From Desulfobacteraceae bacterium (lineage in GTDB: Bacteria; Desulfobacterota; Desulfobacteria; Desulfobacterales; Desulfobacteraceae): 23,553 nt of DNA. The DNA lies in assembly GCA_003354055.1 (NCBI GenBank), contig PIVQ01000036.1:1-23553 (forward strand), read 5' to 3'. This document shows positions 17,015 to 23,553 of this stretch, one piece after another (the stretch's first letter is position 1; the number at the start of each line of letters is the position of its first letter). The position numbers and the translations under genes were made by a program. The notes below the pieces were generated by a model. It was given only the letters and a program-made list of their open reading frames with translations. It was not told the origin of the DNA and did no database searches.

Positions 17015-18138
17015 TTTTCCTTTGCCAGCAACGTTTCTATAGTGTCTGCCAGATCATCCCTGCCCCTTTGCCTGAGCAGAGGAATCATGGGTCTGTAAAA
17101 CGGCGGTCTAACCCGGATCGTGATGTCGTATTGAGAGATATCCTCGGAGGTGACGTCATCTGCTTCAAATGCACGGGTTTTATGAAGCACACCCAGAGCG
17201 GTCAGTTCGGTCATAGTGCGTACACATTTTTCACATTTTCCGCAGTTGAGTTGGTCCGGTACATTGGCCAGGCAGACCCTGAAATTCTGAAATGCGGCAT
17301 CCCATTCCGAAACGACCTTAATCTTTTCCAGCCGGGACAACTCATAATCCCTGTGACGGATGCGCATGCCATAGGAGGAATATTCAGGATCCAGTAAGGG
17401 ATGTGATCCACAGGGATGAAGGTTGGGAATGTCATAGGACGAACCTACGAACATGAGATTAATCCTGGCAGAAAAAGAATGGGCCATGGCAGCCAGCACA
17501 GCACCAAAAAATGAATCCAGCCACAGCTCCCGTTCATCGCAGAGGTGGCGGATATTGGTATAAACCGGAATAAGATTGGTACCGGCATCCCGGGTAATCG
17601 TTGAAATGGCGTCAAGCGCCCTGTCAAACACATGATATTTCATGCCCCGTTCTACCACCCCCCCGATATCAAACCCGTGGAGGAAAAAAGAATCCCTTAC
17701 ATAGGCCGGATGGTCCTCGGGATAGTGGAGCCGGTTGAGTCTCAAGGCGGCCAGGGAATCCATGCCGCCTGACATGACCATCCCGGTTCTGGGAGGCTGA
17801 GGGATCGCTATGGCTTTGCGTACGAAGGCTTCGATAGGAATGGGATTATACCTGCCGTCTGTCCAGTGGGAAAGAATATTCATGGCAACCCCGACTCCTT
17901 CTTTAAGAAACGGGCAAACCTCCCCCTCAATGAACAGCCTTTTTTCACCCAGGTGAAGGGCCGGCAGAAGGCAACCCACCAGAAAGGCATCTGGATTCAC
18001 GTCAAACCCGTCGGCAAATGATGAATTGGTCTTGATGAACACGGTTTTCTCCGGCAGCTCATTATCCTCGAAAATCACCCGTACCGAAGCCGTTACAATA
18101 TCTGCGTCCCTGACAAGATTGAAATCTACAAGTTTCAT
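17011..18138 (-). CDS. PP-loop ATPase with QueC-like cysteine cluster
   Basis: ATP-pyrophosphatase (adenine nucleotide alpha hydrolase fold) of 375 residues. The PP-loop SGGMDS lies at 123-128, after an N-terminal domain of about 115 residues that I do not recognise. Near the C-terminus C289, C299, C302 and C305 form C-x9-C-x2-C-x2-C, nearly the spacing of the zinc site of QueC (7-cyano-7-deazaguanine synthase). QueC itself is about 230 residues with the PP-loop at its N-terminus, so this is a relative or analogue rather than QueC. No queuosine genes are nearby. Such enzymes adenylate a carboxylate or carbonyl for attack by ammonia or sulfur. It starts directly after the ATP-grasp stop (TAAATG) and overlaps the cyclase gene, so it is coupled to both. 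The substrate is unknown. Confidence 0.85.
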   Translation of the reverse strand: MKLVDFNLVRDADIVTASVRVIFEDNELPEKTVFIKTNSSFADGFDVNPDAFLVGCLLPALHLGEKRLFIEGEVCPFLKEGVGVAMNILSHWTDGRYNPIPIEAFVRKAIAIPQPPRTGMVMSGGMDSLAALRLNRLHYPEDHPAYVRDSFFLHGFDIGGVVERGMKYHVFDRALDAISTITRDAGTNLIPVYTNIRHLCDERELWLDSFFGAVLAAMAHSFSARINLMFVGSSYDIPNLHPCGSHPLLDPEYSSYGMRIRHRDYELSRLEKIKVVSEWDAAFQNFRVCLANVPDQLNCGKCEKCVRTMTELTALGVLHKTRAFEADDVTSEDISQYDITIRVRPPFYRPMIPLLRQRGRDDLADTIETLLAKEK

Positions 18139-19074
18139 TTAGTCTCTTCCCTCATTTTTCCAGCTAAACTTAAAGCACTGCCTTTGGCAAGTTGCGATCA
18201 CATGATCCAGAATCATTCCGGCAATATTCAAACCAATTGCATCCTCAAGCCCCCTGAACCCGGGAGAATAATTGACCTCAATAACCCGGGCCTCATTTTG
18301 GGATGTCACCAGCATATCCACACCTGCCACTTCAAGACAACAGGCTTTGGCAGCAGCGACCGCCATTTTTTCCTGGTCTTTTGTGGGTGCAAAAAAACGT
18401 GCCTTTCCCTGCTGATGAATATTGGCCTTGAATTTCCCTGGTGCAGGGGTCAATGCCATGGCACCGGCCACCTTATCTCCAATGACCAGAAGCCGGACAT
18501 CCGTACGGCCTTTGGGTGTTAAAAAAGTCTGAACCACAACACCTTTTTTGGAGGAAAAACAAGACGTAAGATAGACCTCGGCCTCATCTTTTGTGTTAAG
18601 CATCGTCACTCCGGCCCCTCCCATGCCATCCACCTGTTTGACCACCACCGGGTAATTGCCCAGCTGTTCAACAGCGGTAAAAAAAGTGTCTTTCCGGGTC
18701 ACAAAGCAGGTATCCGGTACCGGGATGCCCGCCCCGGCAAGACGCTGGAGGGAGAGAAACTGATTCCGGGCAATGGACACCCCTTCAATGGAATTAATCA
18801 GGGGAGTTCCCAGAGCTTCAAACTGACGGAGCAGTACAAACCCATACTCTCCCATGGGAGATCCCTGCCTGGGCATGACCAGGTCAGGCAAATCAGGGTG
18901 GTCTGCCATAAATACCTGATGCCGGTTCTTCTCGATGACACAGCCCATTCCATAGGGATCAACGAGCATGATCCTGTGGCCTCTTTTTTGTGCCTCTTGC
19001 CTGAAACGGGAATTGGGATGAAAATCAAATCCGTTTACGGTCATGATACCGATGTTGCGCCCGGGTGTATTCAT
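18139..19074 (-). CDS. RimK-like ATP-grasp ligase
   Basis: ATP-grasp carboxylate-amine ligase of 311 residues, from the RimK/glutamate-ligase group. It would activate a carboxylate as acyl-phosphate and join it to an amine. The N-terminal pre-ATP-grasp domain spans about 1-105 and the ATP-grasp domain about 106-300. ATP-binding K146 sits before the glycine loop DGMGGAGV. RTDVRLLVIGDKVAGAM (190-206), metal ligands D253 and E266, N268 and the NYSPGFRGLE segment (268-277) are typical. ATG 19074 is chosen because GGA lies eight bases upstream and it gives an ATGA overlap with the GNAT gene stop, like the coupling elsewhere in the operon; an in-frame ATG at 19089 would add five residues. The substrate is unknown; candidates are amino acids or a small peptide handled together with the GNAT and PP-loop enzymes. 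Confidence 0.88.
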   Translation of the reverse strand: MNTPGRNIGIMTVNGFDFHPNSRFRQEAQKRGHRIMLVDPYGMGCVIEKNRHQVFMADHPDLPDLVMPRQGSPMGEYGFVLLRQFEALGTPLINSIEGVSIARNQFLSLQRLAGAGIPVPDTCFVTRKDTFFTAVEQLGNYPVVVKQVDGMGGAGVTMLNTKDEAEVYLTSCFSSKKGVVVQTFLTPKGRTDVRLLVIGDKVAGAMALTPAPGKFKANIHQQGKARFFAPTKDQEKMAVAAAKACCLEVAGVDMLVTSQNEARVIEVNYSPGFRGLEDAIGLNIAGMILDHVIATCQRQCFKFSWKNEGRD

Positions 19075-20870
19075 ATATTCATTTTCCATTGATCATCAAT
19101 CATGGAAGCAGGCATCCATACCCCCATCTCTTTGCCCACCTTATCGCTGAAATAGGTGGCAATTTTCCGGGTGTTGTTCCGCATGGCAATTTTCTGGGTG
19201 GCCAGATTGTCTTCACTGATAATGGAAAACACTTTTACATTTTTGGCCCTTGCAGTGAGCCCCTCCAGCAGCTTTGCACCTATTCCCATGGCCCGGTATT
19301 CCGGCCGCACTGATGTATACCCCCGTTCAACAAAATTGCTAAAATCCAGTCCTGTAATCCCGTTAAGCCGGTCAATAAAGACCTGTCTGGGATGTTTGAG
19401 ACTCGAATTACCAATGATTACGCCATTCTCAACGGCATATCCAATGAGGTAAGCCTTTTCAAGGTTGGTCCGGACATGGGTGATGTCCACGGACCCGCCT
19501 GCGTCCACCATGGCTATAATTTCATCCATAACATCCGGCGGCAGTTCTCCTGGCGTTTCAAAATTAAAGGTAACCCTGCTCCCCAGAACACTGATCTCTA
19601 ATTGATCCGGGTCAACCCTATGACGGACCAGTTTTTTTGGGGGCATCCGGGTTAAAAAAACCAAAATCAAAAGAGGATCCGGCAGAATCTGCCAAAACGG
19701 TATATTTGGCATCGGTGTCACATTCCGATAGGCCAGTAAGGTTTCCGGCGCCTGGACGGCCTCGCCGACCAGGGTTCCCTCCCCCTGCCTGCCCACCGGC
19801 CTGCCCAAATCTTCAAACGAATGAACAATATTGGGGCTATTGGCAATCCATACACCTTGATCCAATAGTTTTTTCCCTTGTCCGTCCCTGGTTTCTGACG
19901 CCTTAGCTTTCTGACCGAACAGATTTATCCCGGACACATGGTTCCATATTCCCTGTTTGGACACCTGCCAGAGCAATTGTCTTGGAAGTTCCACATCTAT
20001 CACCTGCCAGAAAATCATTCGAAGGCCCCGTTCAAATAAAAACGACAAATTTGCATCAATAGAAGGCAGAGCTTCTTCACGGGAAACCTGTACCTGAATG
20101 CAGAACATAACATCTTTTGGTTTTTGGACCAGCCAGGGTCTTAATATGTCTATAAGATCTTTATCTGATCTGCGCAAAGTCGGAGGCGACTTATCGCAAG
20201 TGTCCTGAGGATTCAAGAACACCACCCCTTTTACCATATTTTTTGTAACTGCTGTGTCAAGGTAAGCAGCCAGATCCTGAGCATTGTCAAAAGGACATAC
20301 GAGACAAAGGTCTCCGAATACCTGTTGAGCCCCATCAAAGGTCTCTGATAAGCCTTGGCTGCTCCCTTTCTTTTCCCCGTAAACGTTTGAAATCTCGTTT
20401 AGAAGAGAATCGAATCCAGCCTTCCCGGATCGAACAAACCCGTTAATATGATCCGGAATCATCTGTTCCGGTCCATTCTCAGGGCAGCCGTGAGCAACGA
20501 TAATGATTTTTGTATCCGGATCCTTGTCTCGAATAAAAGAACACATGGTCTGCCCTGCTCTCTCCTGCCCGGAAGAGGCTACAAAAACCACAGCCATGGC
20601 AGGGCTGTGGGCGTCCATTATCCGCCCCACTTCTTTTTCCGGGTCCGAAAGCCTCTCGCAAGCTCCGTGCTCCGCCCCAAAATGCTTTATAAAATCTTCG
20701 GGATTCCCCCCCTGGCAGAGATCGCCTTTTCCAAGGTAATTTCCAACATCAACCCAGAAAGGGATTATATGGCTTCCTGATAGTAATTTTTCTATGGTTC
20801 GAATCTGCCAAAAGGCTTGTTCCGTCTTTGTTCCCGGCAAATGAATCAATAATAGTGATGATGAATTCAT
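19071..20870 (-). CDS. GNAT acetyltransferase fused to a degenerate B12/radical-SAM-like region
   Basis: Fusion protein of 599 residues. The C-terminal part (about 455-595) is a GNAT N-acyltransferase domain with the acetyl-CoA loop RAMGIG (526-531) and a typical following helix. Residues 5-165 read like the Rossmann-type B12-binding domain of B12-dependent radical SAM proteins (VVFVASS, then KIIIVAHG, then INGFVRSGKAGFDSLL). Residues 185-320 resemble part of the radical SAM barrel (helix-strand pattern near LFERGLRMIFWQVID and SGINLFG). No CxxxCxxC cluster is present, so radical chemistry is not expected; this homology is my inference. It is the first gene of the minus-strand operon. There is no ribosome site before the ATG, and a promoter lies almost on top of it. 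No signal peptide, so cytoplasmic. Its acyl acceptor is unknown. Confidence 0.82.
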   Translation of the reverse strand: MNSSSLLLIHLPGTKTEQAFWQIRTIEKLLSGSHIIPFWVDVGNYLGKGDLCQGGNPEDFIKHFGAEHGACERLSDPEKEVGRIMDAHSPAMAVVFVASSGQERAGQTMCSFIRDKDPDTKIIIVAHGCPENGPEQMIPDHINGFVRSGKAGFDSLLNEISNVYGEKKGSSQGLSETFDGAQQVFGDLCLVCPFDNAQDLAAYLDTAVTKNMVKGVVFLNPQDTCDKSPPTLRRSDKDLIDILRPWLVQKPKDVMFCIQVQVSREEALPSIDANLSFLFERGLRMIFWQVIDVELPRQLLWQVSKQGIWNHVSGINLFGQKAKASETRDGQGKKLLDQGVWIANSPNIVHSFEDLGRPVGRQGEGTLVGEAVQAPETLLAYRNVTPMPNIPFWQILPDPLLILVFLTRMPPKKLVRHRVDPDQLEISVLGSRVTFNFETPGELPPDVMDEIIAMVDAGGSVDITHVRTNLEKAYLIGYAVENGVIIGNSSLKHPRQVFIDRLNGITGLDFSNFVERGYTSVRPEYRAMGIGAKLLEGLTARAKNVKVFSIISEDNLATQKIAMRNNTRKIATYFSDKVGKEMGVWMPASMIDDQWKMNI

Positions 20871-20879
20871 GGTGAGGTA

Positions 20880-20909
20880 TTATTAATCACATGCCTTGGA
20901 TTAAGTCAA
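20880..20909 (-). promoter_or_regulatory. Predicted promoter of the GNAT/ATP-grasp/PP-loop/cyclase operon
   Basis: On the minus strand, TTGACT (20909-20904) and TAATAA (20885-20880) are separated by 18 bases. Transcription would start about three bases before the GNAT ATG (20870), so the message would be nearly leaderless, which fits the missing ribosome site. One copy of a 14-base repeat (20908-20921) touches the upstream edge of the -35. Confidence 0.4.
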
Positions 20910-21079
20910 ACAAAAGGCCGGGTGATCGCATGTAGCTTTTCAGGACCAACATCTTCAAGGAATTACCTTGATACAGGCAAACGCAGATAAAATCGAATCA
21001 ACTATATAAGCATTTAAAACCATTAAGGATATTGAATTGTGCCAGGTTTATATGCGTTTGCCCTAAAACAAAAGGCCGG
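20908..21079. repeat. Direct and inverted repeats in the divergent GNAT/mltF-like intergenic region
   Basis: The 280-base gap 20871-21150 contains a perfect 14-base direct repeat, AAACAAAAGGCCGG, at 20908-20921 and 21066-21079. It also has a 9-base inverted pair, GGCAAACGC (20976-20984) and GCGTTTGCC (21054-21062). A third element, GGCAAACG (21092-21099), can pair with the same central arm. A bulged hairpin lies at 21075-21094 (GCC/GGC and AAGG/CCTT). This could be a set of regulator sites serving both genes or a switching RNA leader of the mltF-like gene. No known riboswitch class was recognised. Confidence 0.4.
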
Positions 21080-21150
21080 AAGGCTTGCCTTGGCAAACGT
21101 CACCGGTTAAGATGAAATAAATCCAATCGGTAAAAGGGAGATACCTCAAT

Positions 21151-22536
21151 ATGATCAAACGGCTGCTGGCATTTGTCATTCTGATTCTGATTTTCAATGG
21201 GAGCGGTGGATCCGCTCAAACCGTCGAGAAATGGACCGGTGATTTTGATCAATTAATAGAGTACCGGGTTATCCGTGCCCTTGTTCCCTACAGCAAAACC
21301 TATTATTTTTTAGACAAAGCCCAGCCTAAGGGGCTGACCTACGAAAAACTTGTAGCCTTTGAAAAAATGATCAACAAAGATCTTAAAAAGCGACATCTTC
21401 AAGTCCATGTAGTGGTGATCCCCACTCCCAGGAATGAACTAATTCCCGCTCTTGTCAAAGGTCTGGGAGATATTGCAGCCGGCAACCTGACCATCACGGA
21501 GAAGCGACTAAAAAAGATCGATTTCAGTGATCCCTTTTTAACACGGGTCAGTGAAATCCTGGTCACAGGCCCCAAGTCCCCGGCCATTAAAACCTTAAAA
21601 GATCTGGCCGGACAAAAAATCCATGTCAGACAATCATCCAGCTATTATGACAGCTTGCTGAAACTGAACCAAAAATTCAGATCCCAGGGCAGAAAAAAAA
21701 TCCGCCTGATCAAAGTTGACGATTTTCTTGAAGACGAAGACCTTTTGGAAATGGTGAATGCCGGAATGATTCCAATGGTGGTGGTGGATAATCACAAGGC
21801 TGAATTTTGGGGAAAAATATTTGGTAAGATCCGGTTACATCCGGACATTATTTTCAGATCCAAAGGGGAAATCGGCTGGGCCATAAGGAAAAAGAGTCCT
21901 CAGCTAATGGGCCGGATCAACCAATTTGTCAAAACCAGCCGCAAAGGGACCCTGCTCGGTAATATCATGTTTGAACGGTACCTTGAAAACACCCAATATG
22001 TGAAGGATCCGGGCAAAGACAGCTTTGAAAAAACAACCCGGATTTTTAAAAAATATGCAGAACGTTACGATTTTGACTGGCTTCTTCTCAAGGCCGTGGC
22101 ATTCCAGGAGTCCGGTATCAATCAGAAAAAAAGAAGCCCCAGGGGCGCTGTGGGAGTGATGCAGATGCTTCCGTCCACGGCAAAAGATCCAAATGTGAAC
22201 ATTCCTGACATCCATCTTCTGGATAACAACATCCATGCCGGCACCAAATATTTAAGATTTATAGAAGACAGGTACTTCACTAAAGATGGTATTAATGACA
22301 GAAACAAAACCCTTCTGGCCCTGGCAGCCTATAATGCAGGCCCCAGACAGGTGGCATCACTGCGCAAAGACGCCATTGCCCGAAATCTGAACCCCAACAT
22401 CTGGTTCGGCAACGTAGAGGTGGCAGCAGCCCGGCGCATCGGAAGGGAAACTGTCCAATATGTAAACAATATATTCAAATACTATATAGCCTATAGCCGG
22501 ATATACGAAATTCAGGACAAAAAAAAGGGCAGGTAA
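21151..22536 (+). CDS. MltF-like membrane-bound lytic murein transglycosylase
   Basis: Cell-wall enzyme that cleaves the glycan strand of peptidoglycan with formation of 1,6-anhydro ends; it acts in the periplasm. Of 461 residues, the N-terminus is a signal peptide (hydrophobic 5-17, likely cleavage after SAQ or GSA near 21-23). A solute-binding-protein type 3 regulatory domain follows (about 35-280), then the SLT catalytic domain (about 300-440). Catalytic glutamate E320 lies in AFQESGINQ, followed by GVMQMLPSTA (335-344) and LAAYNAGP (391-398), the classic SLT motifs. Length matches MltF. GGGAG at 21136-21140 supports the start (spacing 10). It is divergent from the GNAT operon and convergent with the lipoprotein pair; its last codons lie inside that pair's terminator. 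Whether it is a true MltF orthologue is unsure, as no lipobox is seen. Confidence 0.93.
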   Translation: MIKRLLAFVILILIFNGSGGSAQTVEKWTGDFDQLIEYRVIRALVPYSKTYYFLDKAQPKGLTYEKLVAFEKMINKDLKKRHLQVHVVVIPTPRNELIPALVKGLGDIAAGNLTITEKRLKKIDFSDPFLTRVSEILVTGPKSPAIKTLKDLAGQKIHVRQSSSYYDSLLKLNQKFRSQGRKKIRLIKVDDFLEDEDLLEMVNAGMIPMVVVDNHKAEFWGKIFGKIRLHPDIIFRSKGEIGWAIRKKSPQLMGRINQFVKTSRKGTLLGNIMFERYLENTQYVKDPGKDSFEKTTRIFKKYAERYDFDWLLLKAVAFQESGINQKKRSPRGAVGVMQMLPSTAKDPNVNIPDIHLLDNNIHAGTKYLRFIEDRYFTKDGINDRNKTLLALAAYNAGPRQVASLRKDAIARNLNPNIWFGNVEVAAARRIGRETVQYVNNIFKYYIAYSRIYEIQDKKKGR

Positions 22537-22553
22537 GACTATCTTACCTGCCC
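22519..22553 (-). terminator. Intrinsic terminator of the lipoprotein pair
   Basis: A perfect 11-pair stem, GGGCAGGTAAG (22527-22537) and CTTACCTGCCC (22543-22553) with a five-base loop, is followed on the minus strand by eight T (A8 at 22519-22526). This is a strong intrinsic terminator for the minus-strand genes. It overlaps the final codons and stop of the convergent mltF-like gene. On the plus strand the hairpin has no T-run but could still cap the mltF-like message. Confidence 0.85.
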
Positions 22554-22581
22554 TGATCGTTGCTAAATAAATACTATTTTT

Positions 22582-22848
22582 TTATTCGCTGCTACCACTG
22601 GATTTTTTACGAAAATGGTATTCCCAGCCAAGATCTCTCATGCACCTTCTAGCATGGTTAATCTCATCGCTGTAGGACTGGTTTTCCAGACGTTGTATGG
22701 TATAGTCCCTAGCCTTTTCCTCACAAATTGCCTGGTCATCATAAAATTCTTTTTTTGACTTTTCAGGATGTTCCGCCACAAATTGATAACATCCGGTCAC
22801 CCCCAGGCTCAAAAACAAAACAAGTGTCACATAACCGATCTTTTTCAT
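22582..22848 (-). CDS. Small lipoprotein of unknown function
   Basis: A protein of 88 residues with an N-terminal lipoprotein signal (KKIGYVTLVLFLSLG, lipobox VTGC, lipidated C20). The mature part is charged and contains two further cysteines, near 42 and 69 (QAICEEKARDY, ARRCMRDLGWEYH), which could form a disulfide. From memory, similar short lipoproteins with a CM-x-x-x-GW/GY ending are widespread in proteobacteria without a known role. It lies 44 bases behind the 179-residue lipoprotein gene on the same strand and is followed by a strong terminator, so the two probably form a bicistronic unit. A purine-rich AAGGAACGGAAAA stretch precedes the start. Confidence 0.82.
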   Translation of the reverse strand: MKKIGYVTLVLFLSLGVTGCYQFVAEHPEKSKKEFYDDQAICEEKARDYTIQRLENQSYSDEINHARRCMRDLGWEYHFRKKSSGSSE

Positions 22849-22892
22849 TTCTTTTTTCCGTTCCTTTTTAGCTCCCGTTTGAAGGAAAGCCC

Positions 22893-23432
22893 TTATTTTT
22901 TTTCTTCTGTAATCACAACAACGAGTTTTTTTCGGATAAGCTGGCCGTTGGCTTTAATTGCCAATAATATTCCGTTTTCACCGGAAGGGAGAATACCGCC
23001 GTAGAGACCGGGCTTGTCTTTGCCGGCTCCGTAGTCACTCCGTTGAGCCATGGCCACCTTGGCCAGAGGCGAAATTTCTTTGGAAAAGCTTTTTCCGGGC
23101 TCAATTATATCATTGGCTATGGTACCATCCTTAACCCCCGCGGGTTCTATACCTGCCCAGACAAAGCGTCCCAGATTTTTCCCATCCAGAAAATATGCGG
23201 TCTGATTCCAGTCAATCTCAATAGGGGCATCAGAGAGATTTTTAACATCCAGCTGAAACCAGGTAAAATAGTCAGCTTTATCTTTTTCAGGGGTAAATTC
23301 GGCCTGAAAAAGAGAGGTGCTCAAACTTCCGGTTACAGGAATGCTGGCGTATTCATAGGTTGCAGCAGAACACCCGCCGAATAACAGTACCGGTATCAGT
23401 ATTTTAACCAACCAGGAATTGATGGCTTTCAT
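22893..23432 (-). CDS. Lipoprotein of unknown function
   Basis: A protein of 179 residues with a lipoprotein signal peptide (hydrophobic 9-18, lipobox FGGC, lipidated C21). The mature part is predicted to be mainly beta, with a segment WFQLDVKNLSDAPIEIDWNQ (58-77) reminiscent of Ig-like or DUF-type periplasmic domains that describe 'bound by neighbouring ligand' folds. No catalytic motif is visible. The start is supported by GGAGG four bases upstream; that ribosome site is part of the palindrome CTCCATGGAG (23438-23447). A promoter lies about 70 bases upstream. It is the first gene of a probable pair with the smaller lipoprotein. The function is not recognised. Confidence 0.82.
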   Translation of the reverse strand: MKAINSWLVKILIPVLLFGGCSAATYEYASIPVTGSLSTSLFQAEFTPEKDKADYFTWFQLDVKNLSDAPIEIDWNQTAYFLDGKNLGRFVWAGIEPAGVKDGTIANDIIEPGKSFSKEISPLAKVAMAQRSDYGAGKDKPGLYGGILPSGENGILLAIKANGQLIRKKLVVVITEEKK

Positions 23433-23504
23433 TTGACCTCCATGGAGAACTCTACAGCATGGGTTAATTCGGCGTCACGGCAAATCATGACAATTGATTC
23501 CTAC

Positions 23505-23533
23505 GTTGTATTCAAACTTTGGAATGAAGTCAA
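23505..23533 (-). promoter_or_regulatory. Predicted sigma70-type promoter of the lipoprotein pair
   Basis: On the minus strand, TTGACT (23533-23528) and TACAAC (23510-23505) are separated by exactly 17 bases. Transcription would start near 23498, giving a leader of about 65 bases to the ATG at 23432. Spacing is ideal and four of six -10 bases match. Nothing else was recognised in 23433-23553. Confidence 0.5.
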
Positions 23534-23553
23534 GCAGGTCACGGAAAGAAAAT

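Noticed and set aside
17011..19074. GAK-type (ATP-grasp plus HPr-kinase-like) or other named peptide-modification system
   Set aside because: None of the companion genes of those systems (HPr-kinase-like protein, small precursor peptide) is visible in or between the operon genes.
20960..21110. c-di-GMP (GEMM) riboswitch before the mltF-like gene, suggested by GGCAAAC-type strings
   Set aside because: The conserved order GGCAAACC, GACGCAAAGCC and the tetraloop/receptor elements are not present on either strand.

Overview
The window looks like a chromosomal stretch from a free-living, probably anaerobic Gram-negative bacterium of the Desulfobacterota (Desulfobacteraceae-like). This is an inference from protein style: several membrane class III nucleotide cyclases, a HlyD/TolC type I exporter, an MltF-like lytic transglycosylase and small lipoproteins. 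There is no rRNA, tRNA, CRISPR array, insertion sequence or phage gene. The window is densely coding; no gap between genes exceeds 280 bases.

Layout. At the left edge is the 3' part of a GAF-domain protein (+), convergent with a CHASE2-adenylate cyclase (-). From a divergent intergenic region an export operon runs rightwards: TolC-like outer-membrane protein, type I ABC exporter, HlyD-type adaptor, GT4 glycosyltransferase, and a second membrane cyclase ending in a PilZ-like domain. Next comes a coupled pair: a secreted FGE/SUMF1-fold protein and a 1070-residue fusion of an ATP/ADP-translocase-like membrane domain, HEAT-like repeats and a cyclic-nucleotide-binding domain. Convergent to it is a tightly overlapping four-gene operon (-), in transcription order: a GNAT protein fused to a degenerate B12/radical-SAM-like region, a RimK-like ATP-grasp ligase, a PP-loop ATPase with a QueC-like cysteine set, and a third membrane cyclase. 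A divergent MltF-like transglycosylase gene (+) and two small lipoprotein genes (-) close the window.

How it may fit together. Three class III cyclases lie within 15.5 kb, and each has a different pair of residues at the purine-selecting positions (Lys/Thr, Glu/Gly, Gln/Ala). The window also encodes a likely cyclic-nucleotide receptor fused to a transporter-like domain. This suggests local cyclic-nucleotide signalling, possibly using more than one nucleotide, linked to surface export, membrane transport and an unknown small-molecule or peptide pathway. The GNAT/ATP-grasp/PP-loop/cyclase operon is the best candidate for an undescribed system. Its product is not readable from sequence; the set resembles an acyl-capping, amide-ligating and adenylating pathway.
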